64,000 bases of DNA from Arthrobacter sp. efr-133-TYG-118 (lineage in GTDB: Bacteria; Actinomycetota; Actinomycetes; Actinomycetales; Micrococcaceae), in contig NZ_JARVRH010000010.1 of assembly GCF_030209755.1 (NCBI RefSeq), positions 186,001 through 250,000 on the forward strand. Reading direction: 5' to 3'. The notes below the pieces were generated by a model. It saw only the letters and a list, made by a program, of their open reading frames with translations. It did not search any database and had not been told where the DNA came from. Of this stretch, positions 1-9,422 are shown in pieces; positions within the stretch are counted from its first letter, which is position 1; the number at the start of each line of letters is the position of its first letter. A program made the position numbers and the translations under genes.

Positions 1-891
1 GCGCAGATCGAACGACTGACAGGAGCCTCGAATGGAGCGATCATACGGCTCACACCCCGCCGCCCCTCCGCGCATGCCAAACTACTCACCGGAGGAATCC
101 GCTACGACGTCGCTGACGACGAAGGAGAGCGCCCCGCCGCAGCCGTCGCTTCCTTCCACCACATTTACGTCGGGGGCGAGACTGGAACAGGCAGAACCAC
201 CACAGCGCACGCGCTGGCCCAAGGCAGGCCAGTTACGTCCATGGATGCCCGAGACTCACTCGCCGACGGATCCGAACGTTGGGCCCAGAGACTTTCCAGC
301 GCAGCCAAAGAGCAGGTCGGCACCTTGGTCGTCGAGAGTGTTCATGTGCTCTCGCCCGAACTCATCGAGTTCGTCGAAGGCGTCCTCGGTGCGGCTCCTG
401 ACAAAACGATCGTTCTAACCGGGCACGCCGATAAGTGGCTTCCTCCCCACATGCGGGGCCTACTGGCAAGATGCGATCACGTCATAAGCCTGTCCCCACT
501 CCTCGGACGTCGCAACGACATCCCAGCTCTCGCAGCATCAATGCTTTCGACCATCGATCCGGATCACGACAGACGACTCAGCCCCGCAGCGACCCGAATC
601 CTCATGGCTCAACCATGGCCAGGAAACCTGTCCGAGTTGAAGAAAGTCCTCCGCACTGCCGTGTCGCAGCGGACCGTCGGCGCCATCGAGGTAGGGGATC
701 TACCCCTGAACTACCGCTCCCGCCCCACTCCAAAGCTCGCCGGACGCGAGCAGGCCGAACGTGAAGTGATCATCGACGCGCTACGGCGATTCAACGACAA
801 CAAGACGCATGCCGCGAAGCATCTGGGGATCACTCGAACCACACTCTACAACCGCATCCGGGCCCTAAAGATCACTGATCAGACCGTCTAA
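1..891 (+). CDS. Fis-family (AcoR/NtrC-like) transcriptional activator, 5' end cut off by the window
   Basis: The frame is open from base 1, so the N-terminus is missing; 296 codons are visible. A Walker A-like GETGTGRT lies at partial residues 59-66, with Arg in place of the usual Lys. About 45 residues later comes a Walker B-like LVVESVH in place of the usual LFLDE. The gap is too short to hold the GAFTGA loop that contacts sigma-54. The last ~45 residues form a good Fis-type helix-turn-helix (EREVIIDALRR, then THAAKHLGITRTTLYNRI). Such proteins lacking GAFTGA occur in actinobacteria, which have no sigma-54. It lies 180 bp upstream of, and co-directional with, the flavoprotein-aldehyde dehydrogenase genes, so it is their likely activator (inference). 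Confidence 0.85.
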   Translation, partial: AQIERLTGASNGAIIRLTPRRPSAHAKLLTGGIRYDVADDEGERPAAAVASFHHIYVGGETGTGRTTTAHALAQGRPVTSMDARDSLADGSERWAQRLSSAAKEQVGTLVVESVHVLSPELIEFVEGVLGAAPDKTIVLTGHADKWLPPHMRGLLARCDHVISLSPLLGRRNDIPALAASMLSTIDPDHDRRLSPAATRILMAQPWPGNLSELKKVLRTAVSQRTVGAIEVGDLPLNYRSRPTPKLAGREQAEREVIIDALRRFNDNKTHAAKHLGITRTTLYNRIRALKITDQTV

Positions 892-1071
892 TTTTTGAAC
901 AGTTTCTCGTGACCTGAGCCACTAATGTCGATCTTGCATCGAAAAGAGTGCCAGTGGGAGTCCCCGGCAATCGTAGGGCAAATCGACCATCACCAAGCCG
1001 CCGTCGACGCCGGAATTGGTCACGGTTGAGTTGGCAGTTACGGGACTCCACGCCTAGAAGGAGAAATCAGA

Positions 1072-2331
1072 GTGGGTATTAGTTTCAGTCTCAGCGAAGA
1101 GCAAGCACAGCTTAGGGAGGGTGCGCGCCTTTTCGCAGAAAACATCCTCTCCAAAGTGGAAGCTGCCATAGCTCCTTACGGAACTCCGGAGGAGCGCTTC
1201 AACCAGCTCAAGCCGTTCTATCAGGACATGGTCGACGCCGGCTTCGTGAACGCGCTGGTGCCAGAATCCGATGGGGGCACGGGCATGTCCTCGTTGTCTT
1301 TTGCACTGGCGTGCGAGGAACTCGCACGGGTAGACGTCAATGTTCCGAGCGCTATTCTCGGCACCGGGCTTTCCCTTCAGCCGATCATCCACTTCGGTAC
1401 CCCTGAGCAGAAAAAACGGTTCTTCTCGCCGTTCCTCAGTGGGCAACCAGCCCTCGGCGCCTTGGCGTTCACTGAGTCGGCGGGCGGGGCAAACTACGCC
1501 TCTCCCGAACCAGGCGCAGGTGCTCAGACGATCGCCACAAGGGACGGTAATGAATGGGTCATCAACGGCAAGAAGAGTTACACCACCAACGGGACCGGCT
1601 GGAATCGTGAAGGTGTCGAGCTCATGACTGTCCTTTGCCGTACGTCTGCAGACCTCCCGCCTGACGAGTCCCTCGCCGTAATCATCATTGAAAAGGGCAC
1701 ACCCGGCGTAGAAACAGTCGGGATTATCGACACTATGGGCCATAGGGCAGTAATTTCTCCGCAGATTGTATTCAACAACGTGCGCGTCCCAATAGACAAC
1801 ATGATTGGCGTTCCCGGACAGGGTCAAGAAATCATGGAGACGACGTTCTCATGGACAGGAGCTCTCATTGGCGCCGCATGTGTCGGGCGAATGCGCGCCG
1901 CGTTTGACGCGGCCTATGCGTTCGCGAAAGCCGAAAAGCGGTCCGGCCCTGTCCCGATCATTGATTACCAGAATGTCGGGTACATGTTGGCCGATATCAA
2001 GATGAAGATCGAGGCCGCGCGTTATCTCGCCTGGAAGGCAGCCGACCAGTATGACAAGACAGGCGGCCGTGATCGCGAGCTCGCCAACATCTCCAAGGTG
2101 TTCAATTCGGAGCTCTCAGTCCAGGCCGTGTATGACGCGATGCGTCTCATCGGGGTCGATGCATACTCTGACCTCTCACCGATCCCGGCAATCATGCAAG
2201 ACGTGCTGTGTTTCCCAATTTACGACGGAGGGAACATGGGCGTCCGGCGACGTCAGATGCACGAAATGATGCGGAACACCAATTACGACCCGGTCGCGGT
2301 GGCCGCTGGACTTAACTCAATTCACGATTAG
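1072..2331 (+). CDS. Nitroalkane-oxidase-like acyl-CoA-dehydrogenase-family flavoprotein
   Basis: A protein of 419 residues with a GTG start behind AGAAGGAG. It has the full acyl-CoA dehydrogenase fold, but near the C-terminus it reads FPIYDGGNMGVRRRQMHEMM. In true acyl-CoA dehydrogenases this site carries a catalytic Glu (YEG...). In fungal nitroalkane oxidase it is an Asp followed seven residues later by Arg (DGGNxGxRRRQ). Here these are Asp385 and Arg392. The start (FSLSEEQ), the middle (GALIGAACVG.MRAAFDAAYAFAK) and the tail also follow nitroalkane oxidase as I recall it; its active-site Ser appears to be Thr262. Predicted reaction: primary nitroalkane + O2 gives aldehyde + nitrite + peroxide. 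The next gene is an aldehyde dehydrogenase, which fits. The alternative is an atypical acyl-CoA dehydrogenase. Confidence 0.72.
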   Translation: MGISFSLSEEQAQLREGARLFAENILSKVEAAIAPYGTPEERFNQLKPFYQDMVDAGFVNALVPESDGGTGMSSLSFALACEELARVDVNVPSAILGTGLSLQPIIHFGTPEQKKRFFSPFLSGQPALGALAFTESAGGANYASPEPGAGAQTIATRDGNEWVINGKKSYTTNGTGWNREGVELMTVLCRTSADLPPDESLAVIIIEKGTPGVETVGIIDTMGHRAVISPQIVFNNVRVPIDNMIGVPGQGQEIMETTFSWTGALIGAACVGRMRAAFDAAYAFAKAEKRSGPVPIIDYQNVGYMLADIKMKIEAARYLAWKAADQYDKTGGRDRELANISKVFNSELSVQAVYDAMRLIGVDAYSDLSPIPAIMQDVLCFPIYDGGNMGVRRRQMHEMMRNTNYDPVAVAAGLNSIHD

Positions 2332-2430
2332 GGGCTTTCGTCACTACCCACCCCTATGAGTTCCGCCTCGCGGAATCACTTCGCGGGCATTCTTCCCGCA
2401 CGCCAAATTCTTGAGTCTAAAGGAATTATC

Positions 2431-3939
2431 ATGACATCTACAGTCCATTCGCCGTTGGCGGCTATCTTGCCCGAGGTCGCAAGTTTTCTCAGTCGACCCG
2501 TCAGCCACCTGATCGACGGGCAAAACGTTCCTTCGGCATCTGGTGAATCCTTCACCACCTTCAATCCGTGTGACGGCGAATCGCTCGCGCAGGTTTCGTT
2601 CGGTGGCACCGAGGACGTTAACCGTGCAGTGTCGGCGGCCCGGAGGGCGCTCGACGGCCCTTGGGGTCGAATGAGCCCCTCCCAACGGAGCAAGATTCTG
2701 TGGCGCGTCGGCGACCTTCTGGAGGAACGACTGGAGGAGATCGCTCTCGTTGAAGCGCTCGATAACGGAAAGCCGCTGGCTTATGCGCGTTTGGTCGATG
2801 TTCCCCTCGCAGCCGACTGGTTCCGTTACATGGCGGGATGGCCCACAAAACTCGAGGGCAGCACCATCCCGGTTTCGGCGGTCGCCACCCCTGGCGACTA
2901 CTTCGCATACACGGTCCGGGAGCCTGTCGGTGTCGTTGCGGCGGTCGTGGCATGGAACTTCCCTCTTCTGCTTGCTGCGTGGAAGCTGAGCCCTGCGCTG
3001 GCCGCAGGCAACACCGTCATCCTTAAACCGGCGGAACAGACCCCACTCAGCGCCGCTTTGCTGGGCGAGATTCTGCGTGACGCCGGGGTCCCGGACGGTG
3101 TCGTGAACATCGTTCAGGGTGATGGCGAGAACGTCGGCGCTGTACTCGCCGCCCACCCCGGCGTCGACAAGATCTCCTTTACCGGATCAACAGAGGTCGG
3201 CCGCAAGATCGTTGCCGCGGCGCGCGGGAATCTGAAGAAGGTAACCCTCGAGCTTGGCGGCAAGTCGCCAAACGTGGTCTTCGCGGACGCGGATATCGAC
3301 GCCGCGATCGAAGGAGCGGCAAACGCGATCTTCTTCAATCAAGGCGAAGCATGCGAGGCAGGTTCACGCCTATACGTTCAGTCGAAGGTTTACGATCGGG
3401 TCGTCGAGGGCGTGGCCAAGATCGCTTCGGAAATGAAGGTAGGCGACAGCCTTGCGCCTGACACGCAAATGGGTCCGCTCGTCTCTGAGCAGCAGCTCAA
3501 CACGGTTCTGGGCTACTTGGAAAGCGGCAGGAGCGAGGGGGCCACCGCTGTCACTGGTGGACGTCGCAAGGGAGATGTCGGATACTTCGTCGAACCAACG
3601 GTACTTGTTGATACCAAACCGTCAATGCGTGTGGTGAAGGAGGAGATCTTCGGACCCGTAGTCACCGCGATGCCATTCAATGATGTCGACGACATCATCC
3701 GCACTGCCAACGACACTAACTACGGTCTCGCTGCAGCGGTCTGGACCTCCGACGTATCGAAGGCCCACAACGTCGCATCAAAACTCAAAGCCGGAACCGT
3801 TTGGATCAACAGCTACCACATTCTTGACCCGGCTTTGCCGTTCGGTGGCTACAAACAGTCCGGATGGGGCCGCGAGCACGGCGCCGCAGTCCTTGACGCT
3901 TACACAGAGACGAAGACCGTGATCCTGAACAAAGGGTAA
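2431..3939 (+). CDS. NAD(P)-dependent aldehyde dehydrogenase
   Basis: A protein of 502 residues that oxidises an aldehyde to a carboxylate. The start is ATG 2431, behind AAAGGAATT; the reading frame is open upstream to 2356 but has no ribosome site there. The general-base Glu274 lies in LELGGKSP, and the nucleophile Cys308 in NQGEACEAGSR, 34 residues apart as in the family. The C-terminal PFGGYKQSGWGRE is typical. It resembles phenylacetaldehyde/betaine-aldehyde-type enzymes; the substrate cannot be read from the sequence. It begins 99 bp after the flavoprotein gene and is followed by a strong hairpin terminator, so the two likely share one transcript. Confidence 0.93.
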   Translation: MTSTVHSPLAAILPEVASFLSRPVSHLIDGQNVPSASGESFTTFNPCDGESLAQVSFGGTEDVNRAVSAARRALDGPWGRMSPSQRSKILWRVGDLLEERLEEIALVEALDNGKPLAYARLVDVPLAADWFRYMAGWPTKLEGSTIPVSAVATPGDYFAYTVREPVGVVAAVVAWNFPLLLAAWKLSPALAAGNTVILKPAEQTPLSAALLGEILRDAGVPDGVVNIVQGDGENVGAVLAAHPGVDKISFTGSTEVGRKIVAAARGNLKKVTLELGGKSPNVVFADADIDAAIEGAANAIFFNQGEACEAGSRLYVQSKVYDRVVEGVAKIASEMKVGDSLAPDTQMGPLVSEQQLNTVLGYLESGRSEGATAVTGGRRKGDVGYFVEPTVLVDTKPSMRVVKEEIFGPVVTAMPFNDVDDIIRTANDTNYGLAAAVWTSDVSKAHNVASKLKAGTVWINSYHILDPALPFGGYKQSGWGREHGAAVLDAYTETKTVILNKG

Positions 3940-3982
3940 CCCGACGGTCCGGGCGCACCGCCATGACCCGAACAGGCCCAGC

Positions 3983-4019
3983 GCGTCCCGCCCTTACACA
4001 AGAGCTAGGGGCGGGACGC
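3983..4019 (+). terminator. Strong hairpin terminator after the aldehyde dehydrogenase gene
   Basis: Perfect 11-bp arms GCGTCCCGCCC (3983-3993) and GGGCGGGACGC (4009-4019) with a 15-nt loop. There is no long T tract, as is common in high-GC actinobacteria. It separates the flavoprotein/aldehyde dehydrogenase pair from the CoA-ligase genes, which therefore may have their own promoter. Confidence 0.7.
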
Positions 4020-4057
4020 CAACCCATCATCAGCATGTTTATCTACAGGAGACACGA

Positions 4058-5665
4058 ATGCCGTCATCCACCCTCACCGTTGAGGCTGTGATCAGCAAAT
4101 ACGCCACTTCCGATGCGTGTGCCGCTGAGCTACTTTGCGACGGGCACGACCCGGACGCCGTTGCCTTTTCCATCATCGAAGCCGACCTCAGCAGCGAGGA
4201 CATCACTTACGGTCAGCTGCGCGAGCGTTCAGAACGGGCGGCAGCCGCACTGGCCGACCTGGGCGTCGGACCGGGTGACACCGTCGCCACATTAATGGGC
4301 AAGTCCGCCGACCTTGCCGTCATGCTCCTGGCCATTTGGCGCCGCGGAGCCATCCATGTGCCCCTGTTTACTGCATTCGCCTGGCCGGCCATCGAGCTGC
4401 GGCTTATTGCCTCCGGTGCAAGAGTCGTTATAACTGACGCAGATCAACTCGAAAAACTGAAGGACTCTGCTGCCACCATCCTGGTCGCCGGCGACCAGGC
4501 CAAGGCACCGGCCCTGGCCCTCACCCCGTTGCTGGCTGCCCAGCAGCCAGGCATCCCTGCCGAAGCCGTGGGAGGCGACGGCACACTGGTGATGATTTTT
4601 ACCTCCGGAACCACGGGCACGCCCAAGGGCGTGCCGGTTCCGCTCCGAGCCCTGGCGGCATTCCGGCAATACATCGAGCTCGGTCTCGACGTCCGCGAAG
4701 ATGACGTTTTCTGGAACGCGGCGGACCCGGGCTGGGCCTACGGACTGTACTACGGCATCCTCGGACCGCTCGCGGCCGGTAGGCGCAGCCTGCTGCTGCA
4801 CGCGGGGTTCTCTCCCTCGCTCAGTTTCGCTGTGCTGGAACGGTTCAAGGTCAGCAACTTCGCAGCCGCCCCGACGGTCTACCGGACGATGCGTTCTCAA
4901 CCCGAGAACCGGCCGAAGAACCTCATGCTGCGCCGGGCTTCCTCAGCCGGCGAACCGCTGACCCCGGAAGTGATCTCCTGGGCCGAAGAGACATTCGGTG
5001 TGCCCGTACGCGACCACTACGGACAGACCGAGCACGGCATGATGATCATCAACGCCTGGCACGATGATACGAGACAAGAACTAAGGCCCGGTTCGATGGG
5101 CCACCCGCTGCCGGGCTGGACCTGCCAGGTCCTGAAGGACGGATCGGATGAACTGGCAGCCCCCGGCGAAATGGGACGGGTCGCCGTCGATGCCGCCGCA
5201 AGCCCGATGATGTGGTTTTCCGGCTATAAAGACGCTCCCGAAAAAACAGCTGAACGTTTCAGCCAGGACGGCCGCTGGTACATCACCGGGGACGCGGGCA
5301 AGAAAGACGCGGACGGGTATTACTTCTTCTCGTCCCGGGATGACGATGTCATCATCATGGCGGGATACCGCATCGGCCCGTTCGATGTGGAAAGTGTTTT
5401 GTCCACTCACCCAACCGTGCTCGAGAGCGCCGTTATCGGCGCCCCGGATGAGCTCCGCGGGGAAGTCCTGGAAGCGTACGTCGTGCTCAACGAAGGCGTT
5501 AGAGGGGATGACACCCTAGTTGCCGAACTCCAGAAGCTGGTCAAGACCCAGTTCGCTGCCCACGCCTTTCCCCGACGGATTCACTTCATCGAGGCACTGC
5601 CCAAGACACCTTCGGGCAAGCTCCAGCGCTTCATCCTCAGGAAACAGCGCGCCGCTGCCCAGTAA
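4058..5665 (+). CDS. AMP-forming acyl-CoA synthetase
   Basis: A protein of 535 residues; ATG behind CAGGAGAC. It activates a carboxylic acid to its CoA thioester through an acyl-adenylate. Visible motifs: the P-loop MIFTSGTTGTPKG (about residues 178-190), the adenine-binding YGQTEHG, the hinge/ATP motif YITGDAGKKDADGYYFFSSR and the catalytic Lys motif PKTPSGKLQRF near the C-terminus. The layout is closest to acetyl-CoA synthetase/medium-chain ligases. In context it would activate the acid made by the upstream aldehyde dehydrogenase. Confidence 0.92.
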   Translation: MPSSTLTVEAVISKYATSDACAAELLCDGHDPDAVAFSIIEADLSSEDITYGQLRERSERAAAALADLGVGPGDTVATLMGKSADLAVMLLAIWRRGAIHVPLFTAFAWPAIELRLIASGARVVITDADQLEKLKDSAATILVAGDQAKAPALALTPLLAAQQPGIPAEAVGGDGTLVMIFTSGTTGTPKGVPVPLRALAAFRQYIELGLDVREDDVFWNAADPGWAYGLYYGILGPLAAGRRSLLLHAGFSPSLSFAVLERFKVSNFAAAPTVYRTMRSQPENRPKNLMLRRASSAGEPLTPEVISWAEETFGVPVRDHYGQTEHGMMIINAWHDDTRQELRPGSMGHPLPGWTCQVLKDGSDELAAPGEMGRVAVDAAASPMMWFSGYKDAPEKTAERFSQDGRWYITGDAGKKDADGYYFFSSRDDDVIIMAGYRIGPFDVESVLSTHPTVLESAVIGAPDELRGEVLEAYVVLNEGVRGDDTLVAELQKLVKTQFAAHAFPRRIHFIEALPKTPSGKLQRFILRKQRAAAQ

Positions 5666-5763
5666 GGAAACCGCAGGCGAAGCCTGATCACCGACCAGGT
5701 TCTTGCCGCGACCTCCCGGCAACGTCAACACCTGATCTCGCAATAACGAAGGACTACAGCAGC

Positions 5764-6981
5764 ATGGGAATCAACAGCACAGAAGCATTCGCCCCCAGTC
5801 CCGGTGACGTCGTCATTGTCGGCTGTGCACGGACGCCGCTGGGCCGTCTCAACGGCCAACTTGCCAGTTTCAGCGCTGTCGAACTCGGTGCCCTAGCCGT
5901 GGCCGGCGCACTCGAAAAGTCCGGGCTCAGCCCCGACCTCATTGACGCCGTGATCATTGGACAGGTCGTACAGGCGGGTGCCGGACAGAACCCGGCACGG
6001 CAAACCGCCCTGAAGGCCGGTATCGCCTGGGACGTACCCGCAGTAACGATCAACAAGGTCTGTCTGTCCGGACTCGCTGCCGTCATTGATGCTGCCCGCC
6101 TCATCCGTGCCGGTGATGCCCAGATAGTTGTGGCTGGCGGACAGGAATCAATGAGTCAGGGCCCGCACATCCTGCCCGGCTCGCGGCAGGGATGGACTTA
6201 CGGCAGTATCGAGGTTGTGGACTCCGTGGCCCACGATGGTCTCACGGACGCCCACGGCAAGGAATCAATGGGCTCATTGACCGAGCGCGGTAACACCAAC
6301 CTCGGGATTGGGCGTCTCGAGCAAGACGTGGTAGCTGCTGCCTCCCACCGGCGGGCTGCGCAGGCCGCCGAAGATGGCCTCTTCAAGGACGAAATTGTCC
6401 CCGTCACGGTGAACCGCCACAAGGGTGAACCGCTGGTTCTCTGCACGGATGAGGGCGTCCGGGCCGACACCACCACAGACACGCTTGCCGGCCTGCGCCC
6501 GGCGTTTGCAGCCGGAGGGACTATCACTGCCGGCAATTCGTCCCCCCTTTCGGACGGCGCCGCTGCTCTGATACTCACCAGCCGGGCCAATGCGGAAAGG
6601 TTGGACCTGGATATTATCGCGGTCGTCGGAGCCCCCGGGCAGGTCGCGGGACCGGATAATTCCCTGCATTCCCAGCCGGCCAATGCTATTAGCGCCGCAC
6701 TTACCCGCGCGGGCTGGGATGCCGAGGATCTGGATTTCGTCGAAATCAACGAAGCATTCGGCGCCGTCGCGGTCCAGTCCCTAAGGGAACTGCAAATTCC
6801 GCTAGAACGGTGCAACATCCACGGGGGTGCTATCGCATTGGGCCACCCGATCGGTGCTTCCGGCGCCCGGCTCGCTCTGCACGCAGCCAACGGGTTGAAG
6901 GTCCGGGGATCGGGCCGAGCGGCGGTTGCGCTCTGCGGCGGCGGCGGACAGGGCGAGGCACTCCTTCTCTACCGCAACTAG
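5764..6981 (+). CDS. Acetyl-CoA acyltransferase (thiolase)
   Basis: A protein of 405 residues, the usual length. It cleaves a 3-oxoacyl-CoA with CoA to release acetyl-CoA. The nucleophilic Cys100 lies in NKVCLSG, the acyl-binding GGQESMSQ follows, then the His motif HGGAIALGHPIGASGAR and the second catalytic Cys in ALCGGGGQG. It starts 98 bp after the CoA ligase and is co-directional. It forms the last step of the beta-oxidation set encoded here. Confidence 0.93.
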   Translation: MGINSTEAFAPSPGDVVIVGCARTPLGRLNGQLASFSAVELGALAVAGALEKSGLSPDLIDAVIIGQVVQAGAGQNPARQTALKAGIAWDVPAVTINKVCLSGLAAVIDAARLIRAGDAQIVVAGGQESMSQGPHILPGSRQGWTYGSIEVVDSVAHDGLTDAHGKESMGSLTERGNTNLGIGRLEQDVVAAASHRRAAQAAEDGLFKDEIVPVTVNRHKGEPLVLCTDEGVRADTTTDTLAGLRPAFAAGGTITAGNSSPLSDGAAALILTSRANAERLDLDIIAVVGAPGQVAGPDNSLHSQPANAISAALTRAGWDAEDLDFVEINEAFGAVAVQSLRELQIPLERCNIHGGAIALGHPIGASGARLALHAANGLKVRGSGRAAVALCGGGGQGEALLLYRN

Positions 6982-7208
6982 TCGACGCCGATTTCGCCGA
7001 CGATGAGGTCGACCGGAGCGTTATAGGCTTCCGCGTCACTCAATCCGATGCTTTCGGATATGTTTCGCTCTTGGATGCTCACCATGACGGAGGAAACGAC
7101 CTCAGAAACGAACACCGAATGAACATTTTTGACACGCACGGGAGCGCCAACCTTGCGCAATCCGTATTTCAACGCACTGAGGCTTGGTGGCCAGGCCGCG
7201 GAAAGGCA

Positions 7209-8417
7209 ATGATGATTCCCCTCATAGAAGAGTTGAAGACATCGATCCCGTCGCATCAGGGCTCGGTACCATATCCGGAAGCCGATCTTCTCTTCCTGAA
7301 AGACCTGCTTTCCGAGGAGGAGCAGGAGCGGTTCAGTTCGGCTCGACGGTTCTTCCAGAACGAAGTACGTCCCATCGCCGTCAAATATTGGAACCGCGCC
7401 GAGTTTCCTTTCGATCTGCTCCCCAAACTGGCAGCTCAACAGCTGGCAGGAGGCAAGCCTCCGAGCCACCTGCTGTCGGGCCTCATCCAGATGGAACTGA
7501 CCAGAGCAGACACCTCCATCTCGACATTTCTTGGCGTCCACCACGAACTGTTCGCCGCTGCCGTTGAACACCTTGGTTCGGACGCGCACCGCGAACAGCT
7601 GCTTCCCGACTTGTTGAGGTTGAAAAAGATTGGCGCTTTCGCCTTGACGGAGCCGTTGCACGGCTCTGACATCTCCAGGGAGATCGAGACCACGGCCACC
7701 CGCGACGGAGACGAATGGGTCCTGAACGGATCAAAGCGATGGATCGGGAACGGGACCTTCGCGGACTACGTCCTGATCTGGGCCAGAGACACCGAGGACG
7801 GTCAAATTAAGGGATTTATTGTCGAAAGGGAACGCGAGGGATTCCACGCTCAACCCATTGCCAACAAAATCTCGGTCCGCATCGTCCAGAATGCCGACAT
7901 CATCCTGCGGAATGTACGCATACCCCTGACCAACTGGCTGCCTGGGACCAAGACGTTCCGGGACACGAACACGCTCCTGATGAACTCACGGGTCTGGGTC
8001 AGCTGGCAGGCAGTCGGCCAGCAATTTGCGGCGTTTGACGTGGCGCGGACATATGCCCTTGAACGGAAGCAGTTCGGCAGGCCGATTGCCGCCTTTCAGC
8101 TCATACAAGACCAACTAGTAAGGATCTTGGGCAACGCGACCATGTCCCTGTCACTGATGATCCAGCTCGCAAGACTGCAGGAGTCCGGCCGGCTGACTAT
8201 GGACCACGCGGCCTTGGCGAAGGCAACCTGCACCGAAAAGATGCGAGAGTCCGTGGCGCTGGGCCGGTCCATTCTCGGAGGGAACGGGATCAGCACTGAT
8301 TTCGAAATGGCAAAGATTTTCGCGGATGCAGAGGCCATCTACTCCTACGAGGGAAGCCAACAAATCAACACCCTCCTCGTCGGACGTGCCCTGACCGGAA
8401 TCTCGGCCTTCGCCTGA
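7209..8417 (+). CDS. Acyl-CoA dehydrogenase, glutaryl-CoA-dehydrogenase-like
   Basis: About 402 residues. The frame is open much further upstream, but the stretch before 7209 overlaps the thiolase end and is not protein-like. ATG 7209 or 7212 (GGAAAGG just upstream) gives the family length. FALTEPLHGSDISRE is the FAD-binding signature, and WVLNGSKRWIGNGTFADY and IVQNADIILRNV match glutaryl-CoA dehydrogenases. The catalytic Glu lies in YSYEGSQQIN, and the C-terminus INTLLVGRALTGISAF is standard. It would introduce the 2,3-double bond, possibly in a dicarboxyl-type or branched acyl-CoA. Confidence 0.9.
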   Translation: MMIPLIEELKTSIPSHQGSVPYPEADLLFLKDLLSEEEQERFSSARRFFQNEVRPIAVKYWNRAEFPFDLLPKLAAQQLAGGKPPSHLLSGLIQMELTRADTSISTFLGVHHELFAAAVEHLGSDAHREQLLPDLLRLKKIGAFALTEPLHGSDISREIETTATRDGDEWVLNGSKRWIGNGTFADYVLIWARDTEDGQIKGFIVEREREGFHAQPIANKISVRIVQNADIILRNVRIPLTNWLPGTKTFRDTNTLLMNSRVWVSWQAVGQQFAAFDVARTYALERKQFGRPIAAFQLIQDQLVRILGNATMSLSLMIQLARLQESGRLTMDHAALAKATCTEKMRESVALGRSILGGNGISTDFEMAKIFADAEAIYSYEGSQQINTLLVGRALTGISAFA

Positions 8418-8525
8418 GCAAGACGCTCCAGACCACGGAGCCCTCTACCACTATCGAATCGACGCCGCGGCCTATCGCTAGCGGCGCGGCCACAGAGGCC
8501 GTGTGCCTCAAAACTAGGAGTTCCA

Positions 8526-9281
8526 ATGCAGATTGAGAATACGGCAGCACTAGTCACGGGGGGAGCCTCAGGCCTGGGGTCAGCCTGTGCCCAGGCCTTG
8601 GCCAAGCAGGGTGCTCGCGTCGTGGCCGTCGACCTCGCCGCCGCAAACGAAAAAGCCGAACGGATCGACGGCGTCGAGTACCTGGAGGCTGATGTCACAT
8701 GTGCCGAGGACATCCGGCAAGCCGTCGCAACTGCCTCCTCGGGAAAGCCTTTGAGGATTGTCATCAACTGCGCGGGCATCCTCCCCTCCCAGCGAATTCT
8801 CAGTAAAAGGCGAGTCCACGATCTGGCTTTGTATGCCAAAGTCATCGAAGTAAATCTTGTGGGAACGTTCAACGTCCTATCAGCCGCCTCAGGTGCCATC
8901 GCTGAAACCGAGCCTGACCAAGACGGCCAGCGCGGAGTCATCATCAACACGGCATCTGTTGCCGCCTTCGAAGGGCAAATTGGCCAGGTTGCTTACGCTT
9001 CGTCGAAAGCCGGGGTCGTTGGGATGACGCTCCCCGCGGCAAGGGACCTCGCACAATATGGAATCCGTGTAAACACCATCGCCCCTGGAATCGTGGAAAC
9101 ACCCATGATGGAAGCCGTCAGCGATGAGATTCGCCAGAGCCTGGCCGACGGAGTCCCCTTCCCCAAACGACTTGCCCGCCCTGACGAGTTTGCCCAGCTT
9201 GCCCTAGCCATCATCGACCACGACTACCTGAACGGGGAAACATTCCGCATGGACGGTGCCCTGCGAATGGCTCCGAGGTAG
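8526..9281 (+). CDS. Short-chain dehydrogenase, 3-hydroxyacyl-CoA dehydrogenase type II-like
   Basis: A protein of 251 residues; ATG behind CTAGGAG. The Rossmann motif is VTGGASGLGSACAQAL at the N-terminus, with NCAGI, the catalytic Ser in INTASVAAFEG and Tyr/Lys in YASSK, and the cofactor loop APGIVETPMM. The INTASVAAFEGQIGQ-AY block is characteristic of the HSD10/3-hydroxy-2-methylacyl-CoA dehydrogenase group. Expected role: NAD-dependent oxidation of a 3-hydroxyacyl-CoA to the 3-oxo form for the thiolase. Only remnants of the hydratase needed between this and the dehydrogenase are left nearby. Confidence 0.9.
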   Translation: MQIENTAALVTGGASGLGSACAQALAKQGARVVAVDLAAANEKAERIDGVEYLEADVTCAEDIRQAVATASSGKPLRIVINCAGILPSQRILSKRRVHDLALYAKVIEVNLVGTFNVLSAASGAIAETEPDQDGQRGVIINTASVAAFEGQIGQVAYASSKAGVVGMTLPAARDLAQYGIRVNTIAPGIVETPMMEAVSDEIRQSLADGVPFPKRLARPDEFAQLALAIIDHDYLNGETFRMDGALRMAPR

Positions 9282-9422
9282 TAAGCGACAAATGCAATCC
9301 GGACTTTCACATGCACGCATACAAACTAAAAGGTTCGGGCGAAACGGTCTTTGCCGCCGGATCGGCTATCCGCGAAATGGCTAACACGTCCGAGAACGAA
9401 CCGGAGCGTGCTACCGCGCGAA

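Noticed and set aside
892..1071. A sigma-54 type promoter for the catabolic genes
   Set aside because: No GG-N10-GC element found, and the regulator lacks the sigma-54 contact loop.
1054..4900. Long minus-strand frames opposite the flavoprotein, aldehyde dehydrogenase and CoA-ligase genes
   Set aside because: They are antisense shadows of high-GC genes: Arg/Gly/His-rich, without ribosome sites or family motifs.
6810..7208. N-terminal extension of the glutaryl-CoA-dehydrogenase-like protein
   Set aside because: The first part overlaps the thiolase gene, is not protein-like, and would make the enzyme ~130 residues longer than its family.
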